Of a stretch of DNA of 24,737 nt, positions 1 to 6,868 are shown in pieces. A program made the translations under genes and the position numbers. How positions within the stretch are numbered: the first letter of the stretch is position 1; the number at the start of each line of letters is the position of its first letter. Source of the DNA: a virus; IMG/VR virus record IMGVR_UViG_3300046505_000276, positions 1 through 24,737 of that record; one strand, written 5' to 3'. The notes below the pieces were generated by a model. That model searched no databases and was not told the DNA's origin. It was given only the letters and a program-made list of their open reading frames with translations.

Positions 1-592
1 GGTAGAGGCCGAAAATGGCACGCACCTGCTCGGCCTCGGCCTCGTTGACCAGCAGCTTCCGGCCACCCGGTGCCACGTCGTAGCCCAGGATGGGCACCCC
101 GCCGCACCAGCGGCCAAGGCGCTTGGTAGCCGCCACCTTGTCGCGCACGCGCTCAATCATGTTCTCACGCTCGAACTGGGCGAAGCAGATCAGGATGTTG
201 AGCATCAACCGGCCCATGGGCGTGGCCGTGTTGAAGTGCTGGGTCACGGAAACAAAGGCAACTTGGTGCTTCTCCAGTAGTTGGAGCAGGCCGACAAAGT
301 CGTTTAGCGAGCGCGACAGGCGGTCGAGCTTGTAGACCGCGATGATCTGGATCTTGCCCGCCTCGACATCCGCGAGGAGCCGCTTCAGCGCGGGTCGGTC
401 GGTGTTGCTGCCGGAGAAGCCACCGTCGTCGTAACGGGCATCGCTAGCCACCCAGCCCTCGTGGCGCTGGCTGGCGATGAACTGCTCGCAGCACTGCCGC
501 TGGGCGTCCTGGCTGTTGAACTCCCGGTCGAGCCCCTCCTCGGTGCTCTTGCGGCAGTAGATGGCGACGGTCTTGGGAGCAGGGGTCGTCAT
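1..592 (-). CDS. Large serine recombinase (phage integrase), N-terminal part, cut by window edge
   Basis: Catalyses site-specific integration and excision of the prophage. About 197 N-terminal residues are visible. The resolvase-type catalytic domain starts with IYCRKSTEEG (nucleophile Ser16), followed by the family signature DDGGFSGSNTDRPAL, the arginine motif YKLDRLSRSLNDF and the helix containing GRLMLNILICFAQFERE. The zinc-ribbon recombinase domain is just beginning (GRWCGGVPILGYDV) when the window ends. The ATG at 590-592 overlaps the stop of the DUF2924 gene by 4 bp (ATGA), implying translational coupling; that pairing is common in proteobacterial prophages. The family call is firm. The attachment site must lie outside the window on the left or far right, since none is visible here. 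Confidence 0.93.
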   Translation of the reverse strand, partial: MTTPAPKTVAIYCRKSTEEGLDREFNSQDAQRQCCEQFIASQRHEGWVASDARYDDGGFSGSNTDRPALKRLLADVEAGKIQIIAVYKLDRLSRSLNDFVGLLQLLEKHQVAFVSVTQHFNTATPMGRLMLNILICFAQFERENMIERVRDKVAATKRLGRWCGGVPILGYDVAPGGRKLLVNEAEAEQVRAIFGLY

Positions 593-1083
593 GCTGCACC
601 TACGCGTTTGGTCAGGCCGAAGAACAGGTACCCGTTCCACTTGGTTCCCGTCACCGCCTTGGCCAAGGAAGACAGGCTGCGGTATATGGCGCCATCGTGC
701 TCGAAACCCTCGGGGTGGACCGTGGCGAGGATTGTGCGGCCCTTCCATTCCCGGCGCAGCACGGTGCCGGGGGCGAGACCCGTATCCCGGGCCTGGGGCA
801 AGGTGATGACCTTGGTGCGGGAGGGATCGGGCGTGCCGGCGCGGTCGACCGGGCGCCGCTCGCGCAACTGTGCGTCCTTGGCCAGTTCGGCGGCGCGCAC
901 CAGGGCCCGCTCGCTGAGGCCCCCCTCCTCTGCGGCCTGGAGGCGCCAGGCGATGCGGCGGACCAGCCAAGTCTTGTGGCGGGAGGCAGTTGGCTCGCCC
1001 AATGCCTCGTGGTGGTAGACGCGCAACTCGTTCACCGTCATGGTGTCGAGGCGCGCGATGGCGGCTGTGGTTGCTGGGGACAT
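589..1083 (-). CDS. DUF2924 family protein
   Basis: A 164-aa protein of the DUF2924 family, typically encoded immediately upstream of a serine recombinase in prophages. Its biochemical role is not established; it is presumed to bind DNA or assist the recombinase. Visible hallmarks are the N-terminal helix MTVNELRVYHHEALGEP, the motif KTWLVRRIAWRLQ, and a C-terminal half with PGTVLRREWKGR, followed by HPEGFEHDGAIYRSLSSLAK, a small beta-rich DNA-binding-like module, ending in TGTKWNGYLFFGL. It sits 12 bp downstream of the 69-aa gene and overlaps the recombinase start, so the three genes form one minus-strand operon. The recombinase association is known for the family; assistance in integration is inference. 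Confidence 0.85.
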   Translation of the reverse strand: MSPATTAAIARLDTMTVNELRVYHHEALGEPTASRHKTWLVRRIAWRLQAAEEGGLSERALVRAAELAKDAQLRERRPVDRAGTPDPSRTKVITLPQARDTGLAPGTVLRREWKGRTILATVHPEGFEHDGAIYRSLSSLAKAVTGTKWNGYLFFGLTKRVGAA

Positions 1084-1095
1084 GCTGTGGTTCTC

Positions 1096-1305
1096 CTACG
1101 CGCCAGGCTGGGGCGCGTCAGCACTAATCCCCGTCTGGTCCCCAGTATCCACTCCGAACACGGCGTCTCCCGGGTTGACTGACTCATTCCACTCATGTGG
1201 CCGCGCGATGGCCCGCATGAGCCCGGTGGCGATGATCCCCAGGGCAACAGCGAGATGGTCTTCGTCTTTTCCTGTAGGATCATCCAGCTGATCCGGATTG
1301 GCCAT
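1096..1305 (-). CDS. Hypothetical 69-aa protein, first gene of integration operon
   Basis: I do not recognise this protein. It is short and acidic, with an N-terminus beginning MANPDQLDDPTGKDEDH, a short apolar stretch (AVALGIIATGLMRAIA) and a C-terminus rich in Gly, Asp and Pro. It has no clear DNA-binding motif. The start is supported by GGAGG seven bases upstream of the ATG. It lies 12 bp ahead of the DUF2924 gene on the same strand, so it is probably co-transcribed with the integration genes. It could be a small directionality or regulatory factor by position alone; nothing in the sequence proves this. Confidence 0.6.
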   Translation of the reverse strand: MANPDQLDDPTGKDEDHLAVALGIIATGLMRAIARPHEWNESVNPGDAVFGVDTGDQTGISADAPQPGA

Positions 1306-1377
1306 GGCAACGCCTCCGTGCGGTGATCCACGTTGGCGTGCGCTTGGCGCTCGGCCGCAGGCGGAACGAAAGTCCCC

Positions 1378-1413
1378 CTATTTGTTATGTTTGCGGACGC
1401 ATGACCGTTTGTG
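1378..1413 (-). promoter_or_regulatory. Copy 1 of a 36-bp repeated upstream element (CACAAAYGG-N8-CCGCAAAYATAACNAATAG)
   Basis: On the minus strand this reads CACAAACGG, 8 bases, then CCGCAAACATAAC followed by AAATAG. The same arrangement with the same 8-bp spacer occurs at 22853-22888 on the plus strand, and the right half recurs at 6869-6888. It lies about 73 bp upstream of the integration operon (ATG at 1305) in the correct orientation for a promoter or operator. The TATAAC-like hexamer could be a -10 box, but there is no good -35 box. A short dyad, CTGTA-N5-TACAG (1414-1428), lies next to it. Confidence 0.45.
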
Positions 1414-1485
1414 CTGTAGTTATTACAGATACCAGTGCGGCACATCTGCAGCGCTTTATAACCCAAATGACACGCCTGCGTTGGC

Positions 1486-2070
1486 TCACGTCGAAATGTC
1501 GGAAAGAAGAGCGTCTCTTAGAGATTTCCTGAGCTGCTCGAGCATATTCAGATATTCCTCTGCCAGTTTAATGCCGTCTTTTGTCACTTGGGAATCCTCA
1601 ATATCGACCTCGTGTCTTCCGACCTCGCACTTTGAAATCATATCGGATATCATTTTTATTTGTTCATCGCTTAGAAGATGTCCATACTTGCGCTCAAAAT
1701 CGACTATCGCTAGCAAGTATTTATCAAACCATCGGGCAACCTGTTCGCACGCTTCGTGCCAGTCCATATCTGGATACGCAAATGTTGGCTGCGCGTCCCG
1801 ATAAATGTTGATAATCTGTTTTGTTGCTGCCACCTTATCGTCAAATAAGATTGACGACTTATTGATTCTATCCTTGTACTTTTCCATGTCCTTGAGAAGT
1901 CGACTTCTCAACTCGTCTGTCTCTTTGGTGTACATTATCTTTGCCTGCAAGAGAATGCGCTCAGCCCAAATCTTCCCAATCCAATTTGACAACGCGTATA
2001 ATAGCAGTGTTCCACCGCCAAGTGATCCAAGAATCGTTATGGCAAGTTGTGATTGCTCTGAAAATGTCAT
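1486..2070 (-). CDS. Membrane-anchored coiled-coil protein, unknown function
   Basis: A 194-aa protein. Residues about 8-32 form one hydrophobic segment (ITILGSLGGGTLLLYALSNWIG). A long charged helical region follows (about 33-75: KETDELRSRLLKDMEKYKDR), and then a helical C-terminal domain with DWHEACEQVARWFDKYLLAIVDFERKYG. I recognise the architecture (short N-terminal anchor with glycine turn, then a coiled coil) as a recurring orphan type near phage-defence genes, but I know no assigned function. The ATG has AGAGGAAAG just upstream. The gene is clearly AT-richer than its surroundings and runs divergently from the 2576-5582 module, consistent with separate acquisition. It may be a component of the neighbouring module or an independent cargo gene. 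Confidence 0.7.
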   Translation of the reverse strand: MTFSEQSQLAITILGSLGGGTLLLYALSNWIGKIWAERILLQAKIMYTKETDELRSRLLKDMEKYKDRINKSSILFDDKVAATKQIINIYRDAQPTFAYPDMDWHEACEQVARWFDKYLLAIVDFERKYGHLLSDEQIKMISDMISKCEVGRHEVDIEDSQVTKDGIKLAEEYLNMLEQLRKSLRDALLSDIST

Positions 2071-2085
2071 GACTTTCCTCTGTGG

Positions 2086-2184
2086 TTAAAATGAGCGTTT
2101 ACCGACCCAGTCCGTGGACATCAACTCCGCCTGCTCAAGCACCGTCTCCGTCGCCTTCTCCTGCTTGTTTGTCCGCTTTGGTGA
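2086..2184 (-). pseudogene. Possible C-terminal remnant of a type I restriction HsdR-like protein
   Basis: The last 32 codons of a minus-strand reading frame, ending TAA just before the 1486-2070 gene, translate as KQEKATETVLEQAELMSTDW plus a short tail. This resembles from memory the C-terminal tail of type I restriction R subunits, but the stretch is too short for certainty. No start codon or ribosome site fits a stand-alone gene. It lies between the membrane-protein gene and the excisionase remnant, in what looks like a graveyard of earlier inserts. It could equally be noncoding. Confidence 0.2.
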
Positions 2185-2236
2185 GGGTTGCAGTAGATAC
2201 GTCATGGTTTTTGGGGAGGCGTCCACGGGGCATCGG

Positions 2237-2359
2237 TCACTGCGCCTTGTCGTCTGAATGATTGGGGTCGGCGGCATACTCGGAATTCACCCAGGCATCG
2301 ACCTCGGACAGCTTGAAACGAAAGAAGCGCCCGATGTGGTGAACCGGGAAGCTCGGTTT
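2237..2359 (-). pseudogene. Truncated excisionase-family HTH protein (C-terminal 40 codons)
   Basis: The minus strand reads KPSFPVHHIGRFFRFKLSEV, continuing DAWVNSEYAADPNHSDDKAQ, then TGA. The pattern of FPVH-IGRFFRFKLSEVDAWV is the recognition-helix/wing half of the excisionase or AlpA-like HTH_17 domain. The expected upstream half (the YLGVSRRTIYR-type helix) is missing: immediately before the lysine codon there is an in-frame TGA (2360-2362) and unrelated sequence. The gene is therefore broken at about 2360, next to the start of the QueC-like module. In an intact prophage this would be the recombination directionality factor or a transcriptional regulator beside the integrase. Confidence 0.6.
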
Positions 2360-2575
2360 TCATCCGGGGCTACAGCGAGACCCTGATCATCCCCGGGTGG
2401 TTGGCGACATCCTTGCTGTCTACCCTGCGCTCCTCACTCCCGGTCACGATCTCCCCTGTTGCATGGCGTCAAACAAGATACAACGAAACCAGATGAAAGC
2501 CATACCCCTCGCAAGGTCGACAGACCGGACTTGCGGGCCTGGATAGCGACAACGTCGGCGAGGCAATTTTCCACC

Positions 2576-3370
2576 ATGGGCCATTCGTATCTTTCTGATC
2601 TGCCGAAGTCGCGGCCCTGGAAGGACGTTGTTGGCCTAGTGAAAGGAGGCGGAAGCGCGCCCCAAGTAGCTCGGGCAGTGATGGAAGCGGCGAAGGAGGG
2701 GCTCATCGGCGCTGAATCCAGCAAGGGACTCATAGAGGCAACCTACCTGCTAATGCAGCTACCGATTGCTGCACGCAGTGGCAACCCGGTCGAGGCATTG
2801 CGCCAAGCCGGCATCCCAGTCGAGGATGGCTTCGGCCTGCCATCGTTGATGGCGGGACTGGCGACGGCCATGGGTAACGCATTTCACCATTGCCACGGCA
2901 AGGACGATGTGGGCGAGATCGCCCGCCGTGCCCTGCATACGTCAGTGGGAGAACTACTGGCGACCCGTGCCCCGCGGCTAGATGGCATAACCCATGCTTC
3001 AATCGTCGATGAATTGGGAAAGTTGGGAACTGAGAAACAATTCGGCATCGTCGGCAAGAGCTTCTTTGGAAAATTCATGGATGGCTATGTACGCCAATTC
3101 CTCGACCGTGTCTTGATGCGACAGATCGGCGAAGATCGCCGCTTTAACACACTGGAACGGGCTGATCACTTTGGTGACGCAGTCAGTACTCACTGCGGTG
3201 AGATGGCCGTCCTGTTCCAGGACTACTCGGGCGGATGGTTCACCAAGCACCGTTACGAGAACGACGGCGTCATCAACAGAGATGATGTGCGCGGCTTCCT
3301 TTGGAAGGCGATGGATAAAATGCGTTCGGAGTTCGACCTCGAAGCGAGTAAGAGCCATGACAACGACTGA
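2576..3370 (+). CDS. Unknown 264-aa partner protein of the QueC-like enzyme (QatB-like position)
   Basis: A 264-aa protein with no motif I can name. It begins MGHSYLSDLPKSRPWKDVV, then has a Gly/Ala-rich helical region (GGGSAPQVARAVMEAAKEGL), a central segment with LPSLMAGLATAMGNAFHHCHG, and a C-terminal part ending in GFLWKAMDKMRSEFDLE. I chose the ATG at 2576; an upstream TTG at 2459 has no ribosome site and adds 39 residues of unlikely composition. GAGG lies about 12 bases before the ATG, which is weak. The frame overlaps the QueC-like gene by 14 bp, so the two are coupled. In Qat systems a protein of similar size (QatB, often starting MG) precedes QatC. That comparison rests on position, size and the N-terminal MG, not on demonstrated homology. 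Confidence 0.75.
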   Translation: MGHSYLSDLPKSRPWKDVVGLVKGGGSAPQVARAVMEAAKEGLIGAESSKGLIEATYLLMQLPIAARSGNPVEALRQAGIPVEDGFGLPSLMAGLATAMGNAFHHCHGKDDVGEIARRALHTSVGELLATRAPRLDGITHASIVDELGKLGTEKQFGIVGKSFFGKFMDGYVRQFLDRVLMRQIGEDRRFNTLERADHFGDAVSTHCGEMAVLFQDYSGGWFTKHRYENDGVINRDDVRGFLWKAMDKMRSEFDLEASKSHDND

Positions 3371-5582
3371 TGTTTTCTGCGGGAGTTTGGGGCGTGCTAC
3401 GCCAGCGAACACGCCCGGCCATCGCATCATCCTGATGGGAACCGGAGCCAACGCGGTTCTGAATCTCGACCACCTATGTAGACCACTGGTGCGCAATGTC
3501 CCATCCCATTTCCACGACTTGCTGGAAATCGCCGCCTACGTCTATGTCGCAGATCAGATGACCAATCGACGCGGGAAGGGCCATGAGGGTGACTATGGCA
3601 AGCTCTGGCGACGGCAGTTCCACTTCTCAGTCCCAGTTCGCTCCCCCGATTTCTGGAATCAGCAGGAGGTCATGGATGCCCTGGTGGAGGCAGTGGGATT
3701 CTTATCGGACGACGAATACGAATTCACTTTCTCGCAAGATCAGCAGCCAACGCCCTATCAACAATACATCCAATTTCAGGACCGTGCGCCTTGGGAACAG
3801 GCCGATGACGTCGTCCTGTTCTCGGGCGGACTCGACTCTCTGGCTGGCGTCGTTGAACAGATACTCACTCATCGGCAGCGTTTGGTGCTGGTGACACATG
3901 CATCAAGTAATAAGTTTGAGACATGGCACGCAACCCTGCGTGCCCAGATTAACCAGCGGGCTGGCGACATTCACCCCCAATATGTGAAGGTCACTGCTCA
4001 CAAGCTAATCGACACGGAGGAATACACCCAACGCTCGCGCTCGTTTCTCTATGCATCCCTGGCCTGCACCATCGCCAACATGACAGGTAAGAAGCGCATC
4101 CGTTTCTTCGAGAACGGTGTCACCAGTCTGAACTTGCCGATCAGTGGACAGATTATCGGATCTCGTGCCACTCGCACCACTCATCCAGAGACCTTGCGGC
4201 GCTTCGCTAAGTTCTTCAGTCTGCTGGCGAATGAACAGTTCGTGGTTGAGAACCCATTCCAATGGTTCACCAAGACCGATATCGTGGGTATAATTGTCAG
4301 CCTCGGCTGTCAAAGCATGATCGAAAATGCTACCAGTTGCGCTCATACCTGGCGTATGCCCCGGCAGATCAGCCATTGTGGAACGTGCTCGCAATGCGTG
4401 GATCGCCGACTGGCGACGATTGCTGCCAATGCAAAAGATCACGACCCGCAGCGACTCTATCGCAAGAACCTCTTCACTTCTGCACTGAACGATGAGGGAG
4501 TGAACAAAGACCGTACACTTGCCGGTTCATATGCACTGACCGCCTTGACCTGGGAGAAAATGACGGAATCGGAACTGTTCATCTCCGAGGGAGATATCGG
4601 GCAGGCCCTGGCAGCGATGCCCGGTTCCGCCACCGAGAATGCCCGCAAGATCGTCGACCTCCTGCATCGGCACGCCCGCGCCGTCAAGTCTGCCATCGCT
4701 GCGGGTATCGCCGACTATCGTGACAACCTGACCGACCGGGTTGCCATCGATGCCGACTCGTTCCTCTATATGATCCTCGGACGCGAGCACGGTGAACCCG
4801 ATCAGCAGACCATCAGGCCTCTCTCTTCTTCGCCCGAACAGCGCGTTTTGCCCAATTGGTTCCGCCCTGCAGACAAGAACTTTTATGTGATGTTGAATGG
4901 CAATGGCCCCCACGAAATCAAAAACATTATCGGCGCCCAAATGCTACACTGGTTGCTACAACGTCCGCGGATTCCTGTTTCATGCCGCGACATAGCTAGT
5001 CACCTGTATGAGCAGTGCCCAAAGCTACTCAAAGGATCAGATCATCGCAAATACCAACGCGCCGTACAGGTGATCAACGAATACGAAGGAGAGGTTAACG
5101 CCTGGGAAGATCAGCAGAAAGAGCATGAGGATGAGTCTTCTGAATCAGGCGGCATTGAAATGAAGGTTGAAGTAATCACGGATGAACAACTCTCAATTGT
5201 TGAGAAATCTATCAAAGAGCGGCGGGAAGAACTTGCTGATGGACCTGCCGCAAAGCGAAAGGCCATTATCCTGGATGAAATTGAGAAGTTGGAGACGTAC
5301 CGCAAACGCGCCACGATGCCAGGGAGACCGAACAAGCCAAAGTCCGTGAATGCGGCACAACTGCGACTGCAGAAGTCACTCTGGAACGCTCTCCAGACTG
5401 TTCTGAAGGCCCTCCACGGCGCCGATCCTGCCCTAGCGAAATACCTCAACAGTCCCGCCAAGGGTGGGCATATCTCGACCGGCTACCTGATGACCTTCCT
5501 TCAGCCTCCTGATGCGGGGGAATGGGATCTCACCAGCACCTCGCTCAAGAAATTGATGGGAAACGGATCGGTAGCTTCGTAA
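3357..5582 (+). CDS. QueC-like PP-loop ATPase, QatC-type defence protein, with long C-terminal extension
   Basis: A 741-aa protein, three times the length of housekeeping QueC (about 230 aa). Residues 1-150 carry the N-terminal domain seen in QatC-like proteins (HDLLEIAAYVYVADQ, then WRRQFHFSVPVRSPDFW and GFLSDDEYEFTFSQ). The PP-loop is VVLFSGGLDSLAGV with SGGLDS at 156-161, for ATP/AMP chemistry. Cysteines at 328, 341, 344 and 347 (CGTCSQC) match the QueC zinc site. Residues about 400-560 are helical, about 590-650 are charged and coiled-coil-like, and the basic end has QLRLQKSLWNALQTVLKALH. QueC makes preQ0; defence homologues are linked to 7-deazaguanine chemistry on nucleic acid or protein. 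No queD/queE/queF, ATPase (QatA) or TatD nuclease (QatD) gene is adjacent, arguing against tRNA queuosine synthesis and against a complete Qat operon. Confidence 0.85.
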   Translation: MTTTDVFCGSLGRATPANTPGHRIILMGTGANAVLNLDHLCRPLVRNVPSHFHDLLEIAAYVYVADQMTNRRGKGHEGDYGKLWRRQFHFSVPVRSPDFWNQQEVMDALVEAVGFLSDDEYEFTFSQDQQPTPYQQYIQFQDRAPWEQADDVVLFSGGLDSLAGVVEQILTHRQRLVLVTHASSNKFETWHATLRAQINQRAGDIHPQYVKVTAHKLIDTEEYTQRSRSFLYASLACTIANMTGKKRIRFFENGVTSLNLPISGQIIGSRATRTTHPETLRRFAKFFSLLANEQFVVENPFQWFTKTDIVGIIVSLGCQSMIENATSCAHTWRMPRQISHCGTCSQCVDRRLATIAANAKDHDPQRLYRKNLFTSALNDEGVNKDRTLAGSYALTALTWEKMTESELFISEGDIGQALAAMPGSATENARKIVDLLHRHARAVKSAIAAGIADYRDNLTDRVAIDADSFLYMILGREHGEPDQQTIRPLSSSPEQRVLPNWFRPADKNFYVMLNGNGPHEIKNIIGAQMLHWLLQRPRIPVSCRDIASHLYEQCPKLLKGSDHRKYQRAVQVINEYEGEVNAWEDQQKEHEDESSESGGIEMKVEVITDEQLSIVEKSIKERREELADGPAAKRKAIILDEIEKLETYRKRATMPGRPNKPKSVNAAQLRLQKSLWNALQTVLKALHGADPALAKYLNSPAKGGHISTGYLMTFLQPPDAGEWDLTSTSLKKLMGNGSVAS

Positions 5583-5604
5583 AGCTATGTCATAAAAACA
5601 TATG

Positions 5605-5636
5605 GGTCGTTTTCCACATAGCGTGTGGAAGCGACC
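5605..5636 (+). terminator. Hairpin 22 bp downstream of the QueC-like gene
   Basis: GGTCG, two unpaired bases, TTCCACA, loop TAGCG, TGTGGAA, one unpaired base, CGACC: a 12-bp stem interrupted by a small internal loop. It has no T-run, so it is not a textbook intrinsic terminator. It marks the 3' end of the two-gene module. Its left arm contains TTTTCCACA, which fits the degenerate DnaA-box consensus TTWTNCACA; one match is weak evidence for DnaA binding. Confidence 0.4.
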
Positions 5637-5704
5637 ACATGGGACCGGGGAACGAGGGGGTTGTACCCCTGGCAATCCACCCCGATGGCGCGCATGACGC
5701 GCCT

Positions 5705-5736
5705 GCCTCAGGCCCACCAGGGGCCCAACCTGAGGC
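5705..5736 (+). promoter_or_regulatory. Leader hairpin abutting the ribosome site of the 5750 gene
   Basis: GCCTCAGG (5705-5712) pairs exactly with CCTGAGGC (5729-5736), with a partly self-complementary GC-rich interior. The 3' arm runs directly into GAAGGA, the ribosome site of the next gene, so folding could affect its translation. The role is inferred; GC-rich sequence makes hairpins common. Confidence 0.3.
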
Positions 5737-5749
5737 GAAGGACCCTCCC

Positions 5750-6070
5750 ATGGCCCCTACCCGTTCCACCCTCTCTGTCAGCCGTCGTCGGCTGGTGGAC
5801 ATTTGCTCCCGTATTGGCTTCGGCCGTATCGAGCGGTTGCTCGTCCGAAGCGGAGAGCCCCAGTTCGATGCGGCGACCCTGATTGTCACCGAGCGCAAGC
5901 TCGGCGCCGAAGCCACTCCCACTGACCGCTCCGCTGATTTCACCCTGAAGCCGACGGTCGTGGACCTCATGCGCGTGCTCGACCTCGTCGGCAACGGTTC
6001 AATTCGCTGCCTGGAAGTTCGTCACGGCTTGCCGTTCCGGGTCGAAATTGAGGGCGAATTGGCCGCGTGA
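5750..6070 (+). CDS. Conserved-looking 106-aa phage early protein, unknown function
   Basis: A 106-aa basic protein starting MAPTRSTLSVSRRRLVDICS, with IGFGRIERLLVRSGEPQFD in the middle and FTLKPTVVDLMRVLDLVGNG near the end. The N-terminal half is arginine-rich, and the C-terminal third alternates strand- and helix-like segments, ending FRVEIEGELAA. I do not recognise the family. The start is supported by GAAGGA eight bases upstream. It is the first plus-strand gene after the cargo region and precedes the sigma-like factor by about 180 bp, so a regulatory or DNA-binding role is possible but unproven. Confidence 0.65.
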   Translation: MAPTRSTLSVSRRRLVDICSRIGFGRIERLLVRSGEPQFDAATLIVTERKLGAEATPTDRSADFTLKPTVVDLMRVLDLVGNGSIRCLEVRHGLPFRVEIEGELAA

Positions 6071-6143
6071 CAGAGGTCAATCACCCCGCTCTTTGATTCT
6101 TTCGCTTTGTCTCCCTCCGACTCAACCCGACCGCACAGCGGAC

Positions 6144-6176
6144 GGTTGCGTGGACGCCACCCGGCGACCTGCAACC
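6144..6176 (+). promoter_or_regulatory. Hairpin between the 106-aa gene and the sigma-like gene
   Basis: GGTTGC (6144-6149) pairs with GCAACC (6171-6176), and CGCC/GGCG close an ACCC loop inside, with G-C pairs between them. It lies about 70 bp after the upstream stop codon and 70 bp before the sigma-like start. It could be a terminator or a leader structure. There is no T-run. Nothing else clear is seen in 6071-6246. Confidence 0.3.
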
Positions 6177-6246
6177 ACTCTCATTCCGCGGTCAGGAGTC
6201 ATGGCGTTCATGCACCTCGCGTGCGGCCAATCCCAAGGCCAACGCC

Positions 6247-6807
6247 ATGGCACTCAACGCCAACGTCATTCCCTCCACCCCGAGCCTCGACGACTATGTT
6301 GAAACGCTCATCTCCACCACCGCCAGAAAGTCCGTGCGCAGCGGATCGATCCGCCGCGATGATCGTGACGATCTCGAACAGGATCTGCGCCTCGCGGTGC
6401 TCACCAGCTTCGTAGGTTACAATCCAACAAAGGCCTCGTGGCACACCTACGCTAACGGTGTGGTGCGGTGCGCGCTGAAGATGCGCTTGCGTGGTCACCA
6501 CGCTGCCTGTCGCCATCCCAGGCGATGCCGCTCGTTGATCGTTCACAACGAATCCAGCGATCACGAAACCGTTACTGACATCATTGATGGCAGCACGCTA
6601 GAGGACCAGCGCCAAAGAGAATTCGCCGAAGAAGTCCAGGTGGTGGTTGATCGCCTGTCCGAAGATCAGCGCGCGATGGCAGCGTTGCTGATGGACACCT
6701 CTCCGGGCCAGGCGATGCAGCTGCTGGGCTGGTCGCGCAGCCGCTTCTACCAGATGCGGGCGCGGATTCGCGCCGCCTTTGAGAGCGCTGAACTCGTTCC
6801 TGCCTGA
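6247..6807 (+). CDS. Small sigma-70-like factor (phage-encoded)
   Basis: A 186-aa protein with two sigma-like regions. Residues about 35-85 look like region 2: RDDLEQDLRLAVLTSFVGYN, then ASWHTYANGVVRCALKMRLR. Residues about 133-180 look like region 4: LSEDQRAMAALLMDTSPGQA, then the helix-turn-helix LLGWSRSRFYQMRARIRAAF. The linker carries the acidic stretch HNESSDHETVTDIIDGSTLED. No anti-sigma gene is adjacent. It probably directs RNA polymerase, or acts as a sigma-like regulator, for phage promoters. Small sigma-like proteins of this type occur in phages just ahead of recombination genes. A repeated promoter-like motif lies 62 bp after its stop codon. It might instead be a sigma-derived DNA-binding regulator that no longer binds polymerase. 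Confidence 0.75.
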   Translation: MALNANVIPSTPSLDDYVETLISTTARKSVRSGSIRRDDRDDLEQDLRLAVLTSFVGYNPTKASWHTYANGVVRCALKMRLRGHHAACRHPRRCRSLIVHNESSDHETVTDIIDGSTLEDQRQREFAEEVQVVVDRLSEDQRAMAALLMDTSPGQAMQLLGWSRSRFYQMRARIRAAFESAELVPA

Positions 6808-6868
6808 GGTGGTGAGACCGGGTGCGGACCACCGCACCCGGCAGTTCGCCAAGACGACCGCCAACGCC

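Noticed and set aside
1038-1466. 142-aa minus-strand open frame over the integration operon start
   Set aside because: It overlaps the 69-aa gene and the DUF2924 gene in another frame; the 69-aa gene has a good ribosome site and this one does not.
1435-1475. Additional plus-strand copy of the repeated motif (CGCTTTATAACCCAAATG)
   Set aside because: Only the TATAACCCAA part matches, the orientation faces no plus-strand gene nearby, and the CCGCAAA half is altered.
2459-2575. TTG start for the QueC partner gene, adding 39 residues
   Set aside because: No ribosome site precedes it; the ATG at 2576 gives a product of the expected size starting MG.
3171-3356. N-terminal extension of the QueC-like protein inside the upstream gene
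   Set aside because: These codons are the shifted reading of the upstream gene and are Ser/Arg/Thr-rich; the family-like sequence begins after the ATG at 3357.
3357-5582. Housekeeping queC for queuosine biosynthesis
   Set aside because: Three times too long, has the QatC-like N-terminal domain, and no queD, queE or queF gene is nearby.
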